This document shows, piece after piece, positions 15,405-23,639 of a stretch of 26,055 nucleotides of DNA. The DNA is taken from the IMG/VR virus record IMGVR_UViG_3300030105_000934, positions 1 through 26,055 of that record; one strand, written 5' to 3'. A program made the position numbers and the translations under genes. The notes beneath the pieces were generated by a model that was not told where the DNA came from, ran no database searches, and was given only the letters and a program-made list of their open reading frames with translations. Numbering within the stretch: the stretch's first letter is position 1; the number at the start of each line of letters is the position of its first letter. This stretch comes from a virus.

Positions 15405-17327
15405 TTAATTTGACGATATATCAACTATCTCACACACCCCAGAACTACAGGCTAACTCCTGCGATCCAGTTGTATTGTCTTCTTCTTCGTAGTTACTTAG
15501 CTCTGACCAATCTACATGTTGTGGCATTAATTTAATTGCGTCTAGATATTCCTCTTTAGTTATGTCTTGATATGGTGCTTGTTGATACACATGCTCTGAA
15601 TGTGGCAGGAAACTAACACCAGATATCTCATCGAAATGTTTGTATACCCAAGCCCCTACTTCTAACCATTCGTTTTCTCTCACTGAGACTGTACATGAAG
15701 GCTTGTGCTCACACCAGTATCTTTGGTACATCAGCCATGTTTCTAATTGATTGATAGCTGATAGATCGTGCCTAGTTATGCAACCCTCTGGTGCTTTCAT
15801 AGGAAATGAGAACACAACAACTGAGTCTGGCTTAGTTATATCTGGTTCATGTGGCATGCCCTTCTCTATCATTAGAGTTGTTAAAGGATCTTTCTTATCC
15901 GCACGTACTGTACGTATATAGTATTGGCTATGTCTGCTGTGAATACCAGAAGCACTATCAACTAACTGACTTACAGTACCAGATGGTTTAACACAAGTGA
16001 TAGCAGTTGATTGTGGTATGCCTAGTTTCTTAGCAAACTCTTTGTTAGTATCTACTGCCTCTTTGCGTAGACGCATTAAGAAATCTTTGTTAGGACTACT
16101 AGTAAGTTTGTTGTCCATGATACCTGTTAGTGATACTCCAAGCAATCTTTCTTCTTCAGTGTTCTGTCTCCATTGCTTACGTAGATATTTAAAATCAGTG
16201 AAGGTAGATTGGAACGTACCCAGTATAGTTGCGGCTCTTACTTTAGCTAATAGATCTTTCTCACCATCAGTTGCACGAATGACTACCTCAGTTAGATTAC
16301 AGAATTGATATGGTCGTAGTATAATTTCAGAGCAAGGGTTAGTACCAAAGTCCCATTCAGCATCTCGTCTACCATTCTCTGAAGCTTTATTTTTGGCGGC
16401 TTGCCTATTGAATATACCACGCTCACCAGACTTAGAATCATATAGACTCTTCCATTCATTTATAAACACAGACATATCTGGCTTAGAAGTATAGGCCGCT
16501 GAGTTATTAGAGAGGGCACGTTGACCTTCATCTATCCACCATTGACCAGTCTTAGCTCCACGCATTCTATCATCTTGTAAGTTACTAAGTGATATCAAAG
16601 CGGATCTTCTTACTCCACCTACTACTACAACTTCGCCAACCTTACATACAATGTCGTGACACTCTAATGAATTAAGCCGTCTACCTGCTGCATTCTTAAA
16701 TGCTTTGATAGTAAATTCAAATAAGTTTATTAAAGGTTGAGGCCCACTTGCTCGCCCCCCAAATGTTTTTAATCGTGCACCAGCAGGACGTACCCGTGAT
16801 ACATCTATCTTTGGTACTTGCCCAGAGTAAAGCATCGCAACCAATTCCCTAAATGATTTAGCCCACCCAGCCTTGCTGTCTTGTACAATTATAGTTGTGG
16901 CAGTATCTTCAAACTCTTCGGCAATGGTAGGTAGCTTTTCTATGTTGCTACGTTCAACTGAAAAGCCTACGCCTGTACCACACAAAAGTATATACATAAC
17001 CTCATCGAAAGATCTAACATGATCTATTGGTATGTAGCTACAGTTATACCCAGCAGTGTGATCTCTGTCTAGTGCAGGCCCAGCTGTCATCAATGCTCGC
17101 ATTGACGGCATGACTTGTAATGATAATATGGAGTTGGTTAGTTCGGATTTTATTTTAGAGTTTAGTTTATATTTAAAATTAGTGTTGAGATTTTCAGATA
17201 CAAAGTCTACATATCTGGTGACAGTTTCAGGCCAAGCCTCTCGTCTTTTTTCAGCATCAATAAATCGAGCGTACCTAGAGGTATGGATAAATTGTTGGTA
17301 TTCAGTAGGCAGATAATTGTTAGTCAT
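15405..17327 (-). CDS. nrdJ: Class II (adenosylcobalamin-dependent) ribonucleotide reductase, monomeric type
   Basis: 640 residues. The pattern fits the monomeric ribonucleoside-triphosphate reductase of Lactobacillus: a disulfide-partner cysteine in YNCSY (C96), the thiyl-radical motif NPCSE (N330, C332, E334), the second active-site cysteine eleven residues later in QFCNL (C343), and the C-terminal redox pair CSSGVC (C627 and C632). It makes deoxynucleotides for phage DNA synthesis and needs coenzyme B12 from the host. No NrdA/NrdB pair or intein is present. It is somewhat shorter than the roughly 740-residue Lactobacillus enzyme. AGAGGAAA before the ATG and a dedicated promoter upstream support the start. 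It closes the replication module. Confidence 0.93.
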   Translation of the reverse strand: MTNNYLPTEYQQFIHTSRYARFIDAEKRREAWPETVTRYVDFVSENLNTNFKYKLNSKIKSELTNSILSLQVMPSMRALMTAGPALDRDHTAGYNCSYIPIDHVRSFDEVMYILLCGTGVGFSVERSNIEKLPTIAEEFEDTATTIIVQDSKAGWAKSFRELVAMLYSGQVPKIDVSRVRPAGARLKTFGGRASGPQPLINLFEFTIKAFKNAAGRRLNSLECHDIVCKVGEVVVVGGVRRSALISLSNLQDDRMRGAKTGQWWIDEGQRALSNNSAAYTSKPDMSVFINEWKSLYDSKSGERGIFNRQAAKNKASENGRRDAEWDFGTNPCSEIILRPYQFCNLTEVVIRATDGEKDLLAKVRAATILGTFQSTFTDFKYLRKQWRQNTEEERLLGVSLTGIMDNKLTSSPNKDFLMRLRKEAVDTNKEFAKKLGIPQSTAITCVKPSGTVSQLVDSASGIHSRHSQYYIRTVRADKKDPLTTLMIEKGMPHEPDITKPDSVVVFSFPMKAPEGCITRHDLSAINQLETWLMYQRYWCEHKPSCTVSVRENEWLEVGAWVYKHFDEISGVSFLPHSEHVYQQAPYQDITKEEYLDAIKLMPQHVDWSELSNYEEEDNTTGSQELACSSGVCEIVDISSN

Positions 17328-17368
17328 TAGATTTCCTCTAGTTAGTTTTGTTGATGTGATGAAAGAAC

Positions 17369-17397
17369 ATTATAACATATTGATGTGCGTCTGTCCA
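17369..17397 (-). promoter_or_regulatory. Sigma70-type promoter for nrdJ
   Basis: On the - strand TGGACA (-35, 17397-17392), a 17-base spacer and TATAAT (-10, 17374-17369) lie in the 75-base gap before nrdJ, giving a leader of about 35 bases. One mismatch to the -35 consensus. It lets nrdJ be transcribed apart from the upstream replication genes. Confidence 0.72.
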
Positions 17398-17402
17398 CAA
17401 CA

Positions 17403-17885
17403 TTATACAAATGTCCTTAAATATAATGTAGATAAATCTTGCTTATACATATCAGCAATATCATCTATGATTACTCCCTTAGTGTTAGGGTTTAGAAACT
17501 TACATACTTGCACCATAATAATATTGGTGTCTGGATATAGCCGTTCTACTATGGGTCTGTATAGATAACGTAGTTGTACCTCAGCTACTCTCCTAGATTT
17601 TAATTTACATTCTAAGATTAAAAGATCTTTGACATCTCCATGTGGTAAGATTAGTATGTCAGATTGGCAGTAACCTACACCTCGTCTATCCTGGTATTGA
17701 TACCACTGGCCATGCAATACATTCTCATCTCCATAGATTGCTTTCATATAGCTAGCTACTCTATTCTCATAGAGCACGCCAGCTCTCTTCACGCCTGTTA
17801 ACCTTGGAGAGGGTATAAATACAGGACGTTCATCAAGAGCCTTTGCCCATTGCAACTTACTGATTACTAAACGTCTTTTCGACAT
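17403..17885 (-). CDS. Small PD-(D/E)XK-type nuclease, Holliday-junction-resolvase-like
   Basis: 160 residues. The expected catalytic layout is visible: E40 in LYENRVASYM, D76 in CQSDILIL, then E92-C-K94 in LLILECKL followed by Q104. This E...D...ExK...Q order is the signature of PD-(D/E)XK nucleases such as archaeal resolvases and VRR-NUC-like proteins. A role in resolving branched replication intermediates or trimming DNA is likely. The specific class cannot be fixed by eye. Its start overlaps the end of the DUF3987-type gene by 19 bases and it has no strong ribosome binding site, so it is probably translated by coupling. Confidence 0.75.
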   Translation of the reverse strand: MSKRRLVISKLQWAKALDERPVFIPSPRLTGVKRAGVLYENRVASYMKAIYGDENVLHGQWYQYQDRRGVGYCQSDILILPHGDVKDLLILECKLKSRRVAEVQLRYLYRPIVERLYPDTNIIMVQVCKFLNPNTKGVIIDDIADMYKQDLSTLYLRTFV

Positions 17886-19132
17886 GGAAAAACCACATTC
17901 CCTTCGACCTTGATGTAACCAGAATCTTCCATAGCCCGGATAGTTTGTTCTAACTCTCCAGGATTAGGAACCTTACGTAGCAATTCTCTTTTAAATAACT
18001 TCATAAGCATATGGCTTCTGCCGTTATTAAATAGTGTACCATTCAACCATGTTACCATGTCATGTGCAATGCGACCTGTTCTGCCCATACCAAAACCTTC
18101 TAAAGCTTTAGGCATTTGTTTCTCAGCCGCAAACATTAATTCTTTTGTGAACTCCCAGTCTTCTAACATAATCTTACGAGTGCTTCTGCGTGATGCTGAT
18201 ACTGCGATAGCAATCTTAATGAAGTGAGATACTCTACGTTGCACATACTCTGATAGATGATTATCTGTAGGCTCTGGCGGTATGCCTGCCTTGATGTCTT
18301 CATCCACAATCTTGAACGCATCCTCATCAAAAGTCATTGGCCCGTACATCTTAGCTATGTCAGCTAAGTCTTCACGTAAATTGTTTACTGTATTGTCACT
18401 AACTCTTTCTTGTATAAGCGACTGTGGTATTCTATCACCATCATAATAGATAGGGAGTATACGAGATAACAACCCTTGGGATCGTGCATCTTCTGGTAGG
18501 TTGTCTACAAACTGTTCTGGTGTAGCACAGGCTAGCCAATTAAGGCACGGCCCTTTGATTAAATATTCACCAGAGGTTTTAGTCTTGTGACTGTACTCAG
18601 CTTTAGAGTCCCACATATCTGTCATAAACATTTGTAAATATCTTTCGTGCCTACCCATAAAGGTACCAAACTCTGACGTTATTAAAGTAACTGATGAGTC
18701 ATAGAACTCTTCCATGATAGGAGAAGACAAACGTAGATCTAGTCTGGTAATCCTAGTCATGTCTACTGCCAATTTCTCTGGCGTGATTCTATCTTGTACT
18801 GAGTACAATGGATAGTTACGTAAGCCATACTGATCTAATCCAGAGTTAAAGTTCTGATCATCTTCAGTAGTACCCACTGGTGTAGTTAGTTTACTAAATA
18901 CTTTTGTGAATGGTAAGATTAAACTTACTGATTTGTTTCGCCCAGGAGGGGCAATCAATACCACAAATAAATTGGCTCGTATATCATAGTTAGCCATTGG
19001 GTACCATACTCTTCTGCCTAATGCTCCAGCTACTGCACTGAGTGCACTCCACTGTGCAAAAGGTTTAGGTATCGGACTACCCTTGATAGCATCTGCTGAT
19101 GCCTGTACAAAGTCTGCATAATTTCTACTCAT
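17867..19132 (-). CDS. DUF3987-type P-loop ATPase, putative replicative helicase
   Basis: 421 residues. A modified Walker A, APPGRNKS at 61-68, lacks the usual glycine before the lysine but keeps KS. A Walker-B-like hydrophobic strand ending LITSEF lies near 149-154. An N-terminal segment with WSALSAVAGALGRRVWY resembles the start of DUF3987 proteins, which occur in phage replication operons as helicase or helicase-primase partners. Its position directly after the polymerase gene fits. The start overlaps the polymerase stop (ATGAGTAG), implying coupling. The C-terminal 100 residues look like a winged-helix domain. No separate primase is seen in this window. Confidence 0.72.
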   Translation of the reverse strand: MSRNYADFVQASADAIKGSPIPKPFAQWSALSAVAGALGRRVWYPMANYDIRANLFVVLIAPPGRNKSVSLILPFTKVFSKLTTPVGTTEDDQNFNSGLDQYGLRNYPLYSVQDRITPEKLAVDMTRITRLDLRLSSPIMEEFYDSSVTLITSEFGTFMGRHERYLQMFMTDMWDSKAEYSHKTKTSGEYLIKGPCLNWLACATPEQFVDNLPEDARSQGLLSRILPIYYDGDRIPQSLIQERVSDNTVNNLREDLADIAKMYGPMTFDEDAFKIVDEDIKAGIPPEPTDNHLSEYVQRRVSHFIKIAIAVSASRRSTRKIMLEDWEFTKELMFAAEKQMPKALEGFGMGRTGRIAHDMVTWLNGTLFNNGRSHMLMKLFKRELLRKVPNPGELEQTIRAMEDSGYIKVEGNVVFPCRKDV

Positions 19133-20669
19133 TTGGTTTCCATTTCTTCATGTTCTTCCAATCGAGACCTGTCTCACAATCAGAAGGTATTATCATTTCT
19201 CTATCGCCTACCTGCATAGGATTCTTCATGCGTGCTAGTATCTTAGGTATAACCTCAGCTTCTTTGCCAATAGGAAACTGCCCTAAGATTGCATCATGTA
19301 CTTGTCCTAATACTTCTACGCCATCATCTTTTAATTCATCCCACACACGGTACAGTCCTATGTTTAATAGATCACCAATGGTGGATTGAGGTACATATGC
19401 AATAGCTTTCCTTAAGGTAGTAGCTTCATCCAGTCTACCCCAGAATTGTCTGCGTCTACCGAGTGGAGTTGTTAGTGTACCCTCTAGTTGTAACTGCTTC
19501 GCAGTCGCATCATGCCACTTACGTATGCCTGGAAATGCCCCCTGTATTCTGACTAAGGAAGATGGGCCAGTCCCTAAAATCGTGCCCCCATCAATTAGCT
19601 CGTGGAATCCACCTTCCTTGTCTTGTTTGTGCCATCTCTCCAGTGATGACAACGCAATCACTCCACCGTAGTAAAGTAATTGAAACCTCGTTGCGTGTGA
19701 TAGCTTAATCTTTAAGTGCCTACCTAAAGATGTAGCCGATAGACCATAGTTAGTACCATGACCTGCTCGCTTACACATGTCCCTGTAACTGAAGTGTCCT
19801 ATGTATGGACGATCAGCAAGCTCTCTGTTCTGTGCAAGATCAGAAGACCAACCCATATTAGGCCATACCATTTTAACTACTTGGGTATGTAAGTCTTCCC
19901 CTTCACACGCATTAATGTATCCCTGATCTCCAGCAACATACGCTGATACTCTAGACTCTGCTTGTTCCAAGTCAGCGTAGAAGAGTACGTTACCTTCATC
20001 GGGTACAAATATTTCTCGCATATCTTTTGTAATGTTCTGCAGGTTAGTACCTGTGCCCCAAGGACTTTCAGAACTTGACCATCTGCCAGTCTCAGTACCT
20101 GCTACTTTAAATGAAGTACGAAGTCTACCATCAGAATCTCTCTCACAATTGAGTATGTTTAATTGTTTATCTATGTCACGCAAAGCTATGATAGAATTAC
20201 AGAATGGCCTAGCCCGTGGGTACTCTCTCCGTAAATGTTCTAGTGCTTCTTTGTCAGTCGATACTTTTTGTTTACCTTTAGCATAAGCTATAACTTGTGG
20301 TAAGTTAAGCCATTCATATAAGAAACTCTTAAGCTGTAGAGGACTGTTGTGATTAAGATCTTTATCCCATACTGCATTAGCAAATAGATTCAACATGCGT
20401 TCTACCTTGACTCGGTTCTTGATAAGGGGGGCACGGAGTAATCCTGCCTTCATCTCATCAACCTTCAGTCCACGCAACATCATACTAAGTGCTGGCTTGA
20501 GGCTATCTAATTCAAACTTATACGTCTGCTTAGTAGTCTCGTCTAATTCTTTTGATAGCTTCGACCATATCTCACTGGTGAGTGAGCAGTCTAGTCCGCA
20601 ATATACCCAAAGAGTTTGTTCCTTACTTAACTCTTGAGCCGCTATCTCCGTGTTCTTTATTATTTTCAT
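19125..20669 (-). CDS. Family A DNA polymerase, C-terminal part: Exo III motif plus palm, fingers and thumb
   Basis: 514 residues from the chosen start. It begins with the last proofreading motif, YCGLD (Y23, D27), which matches Exo III (YxxxD), but it lacks Exo I and Exo II. Polymerase motif A is DLEQAESR (D233, E238, R240). Motif B has R296, K300, H304 and YG at 308-309. Motif C is QVHDA (D459), where Ala replaces the usual Glu. The missing exonuclease part lies in the gene at 21218-22321. I chose the ATG at 20669 because AGGAG sits seven bases before it. An ATG at 20672 is also possible, and the one at 20693 lacks such a site. It overlaps DUF3310 by 47 bases and the downstream ATPase by 8. 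Confidence 0.88.
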   Translation of the reverse strand: MKIIKNTEIAAQELSKEQTLWVYCGLDCSLTSEIWSKLSKELDETTKQTYKFELDSLKPALSMMLRGLKVDEMKAGLLRAPLIKNRVKVERMLNLFANAVWDKDLNHNSPLQLKSFLYEWLNLPQVIAYAKGKQKVSTDKEALEHLRREYPRARPFCNSIIALRDIDKQLNILNCERDSDGRLRTSFKVAGTETGRWSSSESPWGTGTNLQNITKDMREIFVPDEGNVLFYADLEQAESRVSAYVAGDQGYINACEGEDLHTQVVKMVWPNMGWSSDLAQNRELADRPYIGHFSYRDMCKRAGHGTNYGLSATSLGRHLKIKLSHATRFQLLYYGGVIALSSLERWHKQDKEGGFHELIDGGTILGTGPSSLVRIQGAFPGIRKWHDATAKQLQLEGTLTTPLGRRRQFWGRLDEATTLRKAIAYVPQSTIGDLLNIGLYRVWDELKDDGVEVLGQVHDAILGQFPIGKEAEVIPKILARMKNPMQVGDREMIIPSDCETGLDWKNMKKWKPNE

Positions 20670-20943
20670 CATCCCTCTCCTGTGTGATTTCAATAAGTTT
20701 ATTTATAAACCATTTGGCTTTCTCTAAATCTTGTATTGGTTTTTCTTTGTGCTCATATCTCCATAGATATTTAAAAGCACTGCCTTGTAAGTAGTATTTA
20801 AATCCTTCACCTTGACTAGCTTGGATAGCATCAATACATCCGATGCCTCCCTTGTTATAATGTGATGGATAGTTTACTGGATCATTGTCTTCTAATTCTT
20901 TTACTTTCTTAAAGAACTCAGTCATTTGTTTTACGTTTGTCAT
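20623..20943 (-). CDS. DUF3310 family protein
   Basis: 106 residues. VNYPSHYNKGGIGCIDAI at about 23-40 and YYLQGSAFKYLWRYEHKEK followed by DLEKAKWFINKLI are the hallmark segments of DUF3310, a small family widespread in phages and sometimes annotated as nucleotide-kinase-like. No enzymatic role is firmly established. GAGG seven bases before the ATG at 20943 supports this start over an internal Met. It overlaps the end of the upstream 97-residue gene by 26 bases, and its own end overlaps the polymerase start. It is one of the two genes separating the polymerase halves. Confidence 0.82.
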   Translation of the reverse strand: MTNVKQMTEFFKKVKELEDNDPVNYPSHYNKGGIGCIDAIQASQGEGFKYYLQGSAFKYLWRYEHKEKPIQDLEKAKWFINKLIEITQERDDENNKEHGDSGSRVK

Positions 20944-21211
20944 TTGCTACCCTCATTATATAAAAAAATTCTTGCTTGGATTTCTTAGGATCTAACATAG
21001 CAAAGTCACATATCAAATCAAAGTCTTCATCATTATTAAACAACCAATCAATGGCATCTTCTTTAAACTTTATATACTCCTTATCCTTACCTCGGTATGC
21101 AATGTCCTGCATAGCTTGATCTAATACGGAACGCCATAATACAATCTCATTCTCAATAGGAATGTACTCTTCCTCTATCGGCTTGGCCGCAAAGTATTGG
21201 GGACGTTTCAT
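20918..21211 (-). CDS. 97-residue phage protein of unknown function
   Basis: An acidic helical protein. The pattern AIDWLFNNDEDFDLICDFAMLDP at about 53-75 resembles a short motif (AxxWL...DFxxVCxxAxLDP) that I have seen in small phage proteins, many of them near replication genes. No function is known to me. AGGA lies ten or eleven bases before the ATG, overlapping the stop of the exonuclease gene, which suggests coupled translation. With DUF3310 it forms the insert between the two polymerase parts. Confidence 0.72.
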   Translation of the reverse strand: MKRPQYFAAKPIEEEYIPIENEIVLWRSVLDQAMQDIAYRGKDKEYIKFKEDAIDWLFNNDEDFDLICDFAMLDPKKSKQEFFYIMRVANDKRKTND

Positions 21212-21217
21212 AAAGTT

Positions 21218-22321
21218 TTATTCCTGTGTTTTAGCGTTCTTAGAAAAACTTGTAAGGTTCTTCCATGCCCCCTCGTTAGTATAGATAGAACCCAAGAAGC
21301 CTAATCCCTTTTCCATTTCTGGCTGGAGAGAATGTTGTGCATGCATGGTATCATGTATGATTCCTGCTACTTCTATTCCGTACTTATGGTTAAGCCAAGA
21401 CACATCATACGTTTGGTTCTGTGCTACCTTGACTAGTGTCTCGTCTTCTAGTAATTCTTTTACTGCTGCCCATACTGCTAGCTCAGTAGTGTAGTCATAA
21501 AAAGTTAGAGACTTCTTGGTGATGTCCCTGAATGGTACGACCATTGAACGTTCTGGTGATGGTGCAAATCCTATGCAAGTAATCTCACCACTTGCTGTCT
21601 CGATGTCAAATGACAACGGATTGTCTTCACTGTTTTCTTCTTTACATTCTTTGAAGAACTGCAAGACTTCTTGGTATGTTGGTTCAATGTATATCTCTCT
21701 CTCTGTATTTATAATATCTGTAGTAGTAGATTCTCTTGCTGCTTTCTTTAGATCACTAACTACTGTAGGTCTAAACGCATAGTTCTTTATAACTGCAAAC
21801 GGACTATAAGTTGGCATGACTTTGAAAGGTCTGCGTAGTCTGCTTGTGTTTGAATAAGTAAGTGCACCTCTGTATGAGCCGACCTTATCTATGTTAGTTA
21901 CAGACCAGAAAGATAAACCACCCATAGTAATTATAATGTTAGGGTTGAAGTCATTGATCTCTTTATATAATCTTTCAAGGTCTTGTTCATAGTCTTGCTT
22001 TAAAAATCCGTATTGGGAAGGAGAATAGTTTGACTTCCACTCCCCTTCTTTCTTGATAGCCTTGTACTCGTTCCGCTTGTGAAAGAAGAACTGAGCATTT
22101 TCTTGTGCTGGCTTTAATTGGAATGCATGAGTGAGCATTACGGTCTGTGCATCTATACCTGCGAGTGTGCACATGGGATTCAATACCTGTTGTATGCCTC
22201 CTGTATTTATTTTGTTAAGTCTAGATTCGGTAGTCGTAGGATATTCTAAAACTATGCAAATAGAATTCCCAGAATCTGGAACCTGTGACTCAACCCGCTT
22301 ATGTACTGCATACTCACTCAT
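21218..22321 (-). CDS. DNA polymerase N-terminal part: UDG-like domain plus truncated 3'-5' exonuclease (Exo I and Exo II)
   Basis: 367 residues. Residues 15-195 resemble the uracil-DNA-glycosylase superfamily domain fused to some phage family A polymerases such as SPO1. The IITMGG strand and TYSPFAV segment are recognisable, but the usual GExPG motif is degenerate, so glycosylase activity is doubtful. Residues 235-367 are a DnaQ-like exonuclease with Exo I DIET (D239, E241) and Exo II NQTYD (N302, D306), then IIHDTMHAQHSL. The frame ends at NAKTQE with Exo III missing. That motif begins the polymerase gene at 20669, two genes downstream. The start has only a weak ribosome binding site and follows the SSB-like gene by eleven bases. 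Confidence 0.85.
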   Translation of the reverse strand: MSEYAVHKRVESQVPDSGNSICIVLEYPTTTESRLNKINTGGIQQVLNPMCTLAGIDAQTVMLTHAFQLKPAQENAQFFFHKRNEYKAIKKEGEWKSNYSPSQYGFLKQDYEQDLERLYKEINDFNPNIIITMGGLSFWSVTNIDKVGSYRGALTYSNTSRLRRPFKVMPTYSPFAVIKNYAFRPTVVSDLKKAARESTTTDIINTEREIYIEPTYQEVLQFFKECKEENSEDNPLSFDIETASGEITCIGFAPSPERSMVVPFRDITKKSLTFYDYTTELAVWAAVKELLEDETLVKVAQNQTYDVSWLNHKYGIEVAGIIHDTMHAQHSLQPEMEKGLGFLGSIYTNEGAWKNLTSFSKNAKTQE

Positions 22322-22332
22322 ACTATCACAAA

Positions 22333-22776
22333 CTACTTATTAATAATCTTTTTAATAGAAGCTTGTAATATGTCTTTGTTCTTTCCAACCATCTCGTGCT
22401 TTACAACACCCGAGAAAGACTGACCAATTGATTGCTCAAGTAGCTCACCAAAAGATTGTTCCTCATCCATCTCGAGAGAATCAGTTAAGAAACTCTTTAG
22501 TGACATGGCTGGGTTCTTTTGTTTCATGGCATTAGGCGTAGCCCAATACTCCAGTCTTGTTGGTTCTGCATTAGCTATGTCAGCCTCATCCAAATCTGAT
22601 TGGATAACTCCTGTAGCTTTTACATTTATCTTCACTAACGGAGTTTGGTTTTCACCTACTCTGTCTGATCGATAACTAGTAATTACAAAATCGTAACTAC
22701 CTTCTGGTAAAGTAACCGTTTGTGGTACTTCGTTTGGTGACATGCTTAAAAAGTCATGTACGTCTGATCCTGTCAT
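22333..22776 (-). CDS. Putative single-stranded DNA-binding protein (DUF669-like)
   Basis: 147 residues. The N-terminal LPEGSYDFVITSYR followed by a beta-rich stretch (LVKINVKATGV), and the later GELLEQSIGQSFSGVVKHE, resemble the phage DUF669-like proteins that sit beside RecA-like ATPases and are thought to act as SSB or annealing partners. The assignment rests on these segments and on context. A textbook AGGAGG lies eight bases before the ATG, the strongest ribosome binding site in this module, which fits a protein needed in quantity. It directly follows the ATPase gene. Confidence 0.62.
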   Translation of the reverse strand: MTGSDVHDFLSMSPNEVPQTVTLPEGSYDFVITSYRSDRVGENQTPLVKINVKATGVIQSDLDEADIANAEPTRLEYWATPNAMKQKNPAMSLKSFLTDSLEMDEEQSFGELLEQSIGQSFSGVVKHEMVGKNKDILQASIKKIINK

Positions 22777-22788
22777 GGTATATACCTC

Positions 22789-23583
22789 CTATTTTGACAT
22801 TGGTTTTGACAACTTCTTCTTCGCATTCCCTTGAATTGCATCAAACAATTTAGCAAGATCAAGCTCTGTGTTAGGTTCTAATATATCTAACGCAGGAACT
22901 TTGAGATCCATTCTATGATCTGATACAGTTCGAAGCGAACGTTCTGTGCCTTTGCTTGAACTCTTAGTGTCCACTCTACAAACACAGTTAAAGTATCGGC
23001 CCAATTTTGTAGATAGCTTTGAGCCCACACTAGTTGGATATGATTTACTCACACCCAAATCCCCTTCCATGTACTGCATGTGTGTTGTCACCACCACATT
23101 ACACGGAACTTCTGAACCAGTTATATATTGTATGAGGTGTTGCACATCACGTGCCGCTGTTCCCCACTCTGGTTGAGATGGTTGTTCTGTTGGTTTCTTA
23201 TTATTAAATACTAGTGCACTGCGTAATGCTGACTCACCCATAAGAGTAAGACTGTCGATTACAAGTACATCATCTTTAGTCCAAGTCTTGACTGAACCAA
23301 AGTCTTCATCTCCATCTTTCCAATTAGCAATTAAGTTTGCTCCCTTACGGAAAGCTTCTGCCTTACCTATTGGATCTTTAAGAGTTACGTATGATACACG
23401 ATCAACTCCCTCTGGAGTTAGTAGGTCTGTCAATATAGATAGACCATCATCGTAATCAAGTATACGAAGATTCCTTCCTGCGTTAGCTAATGATGCTAGT
23501 GCTGCAGTCTTACCAGATCCGCTGTCGCCTACCAGTAATAGTTTAGTTACATCTGCTGATGTGTGTTCTTTAATACTTGCCAT
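22789..23583 (-). CDS. RecA-like (Sak4/AAA_24-type) P-loop ATPase
   Basis: 264 residues from MASIKEHTS. Walker A is GDSGSGKT (about 19-26) and Walker B is VLVIDSL near 107-113, followed by a sensor-like VVVTTHM. Phage proteins of this type act in single-strand annealing or recombination together with an SSB, and the next gene is SSB-like. The frame is open to an ATG at 23604, but that codon overlaps the -10 element of the promoter and would lie upstream of the transcript start. The ATG at 23583 has AGGAG six bases before it, so it is the better start. Confidence 0.82.
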   Translation of the reverse strand: MASIKEHTSADVTKLLLVGDSGSGKTAALASLANAGRNLRILDYDDGLSILTDLLTPEGVDRVSYVTLKDPIGKAEAFRKGANLIANWKDGDEDFGSVKTWTKDDVLVIDSLTLMGESALRSALVFNNKKPTEQPSQPEWGTAARDVQHLIQYITGSEVPCNVVVTTHMQYMEGDLGVSKSYPTSVGSKLSTKLGRYFNCVCRVDTKSSSKGTERSLRTVSDHRMDLKVPALDILEPNTELDLAKLFDAIQGNAKKKLSKPMSK

Positions 23584-23602
23584 GTTGTTCTCCTGTGTTT
23601 GC

Positions 23603-23631
23603 ATTATACTAAATTAATTTGAATCCGTCAA
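23603..23631 (-). promoter_or_regulatory. Sigma70-type promoter for the ATPase, SSB and polymerase operon
   Basis: On the - strand TTGACG (-35, 23631-23626), a 17-base spacer and TATAAT (-10, 23608-23603) match the consensus closely. Transcription should begin near 23596, giving a leader of only about 13 bases that still contains the AGGAG. Confidence 0.82.
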
Positions 23632-23639
23632 TACTTTTT

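Noticed and set aside
15405-17327. An intein or intron in nrdJ, common in phage reductases
   Set aside because: The motifs run continuously with the family spacing (11 residues from C332 to C343) and no splicing-domain sequence is seen.
17402-17407. A second TATAAT before nrdJ
   Set aside because: No -35-like sequence is found 16-18 bases upstream, while the element at 17369-17397 has both boxes.
19125-22321. The split polymerase as a simple sequencing error or frameshift
   Set aside because: The halves are about 550 bases apart, two complete genes with good features lie between them, and both halves have their own stop or start in a tight operon.
21218-22321. The N-terminal domain as an active uracil-DNA glycosylase
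   Set aside because: The GExPG active-site motif is not recognisable. Only the fold-level pattern remains, so I call it UDG-like only.
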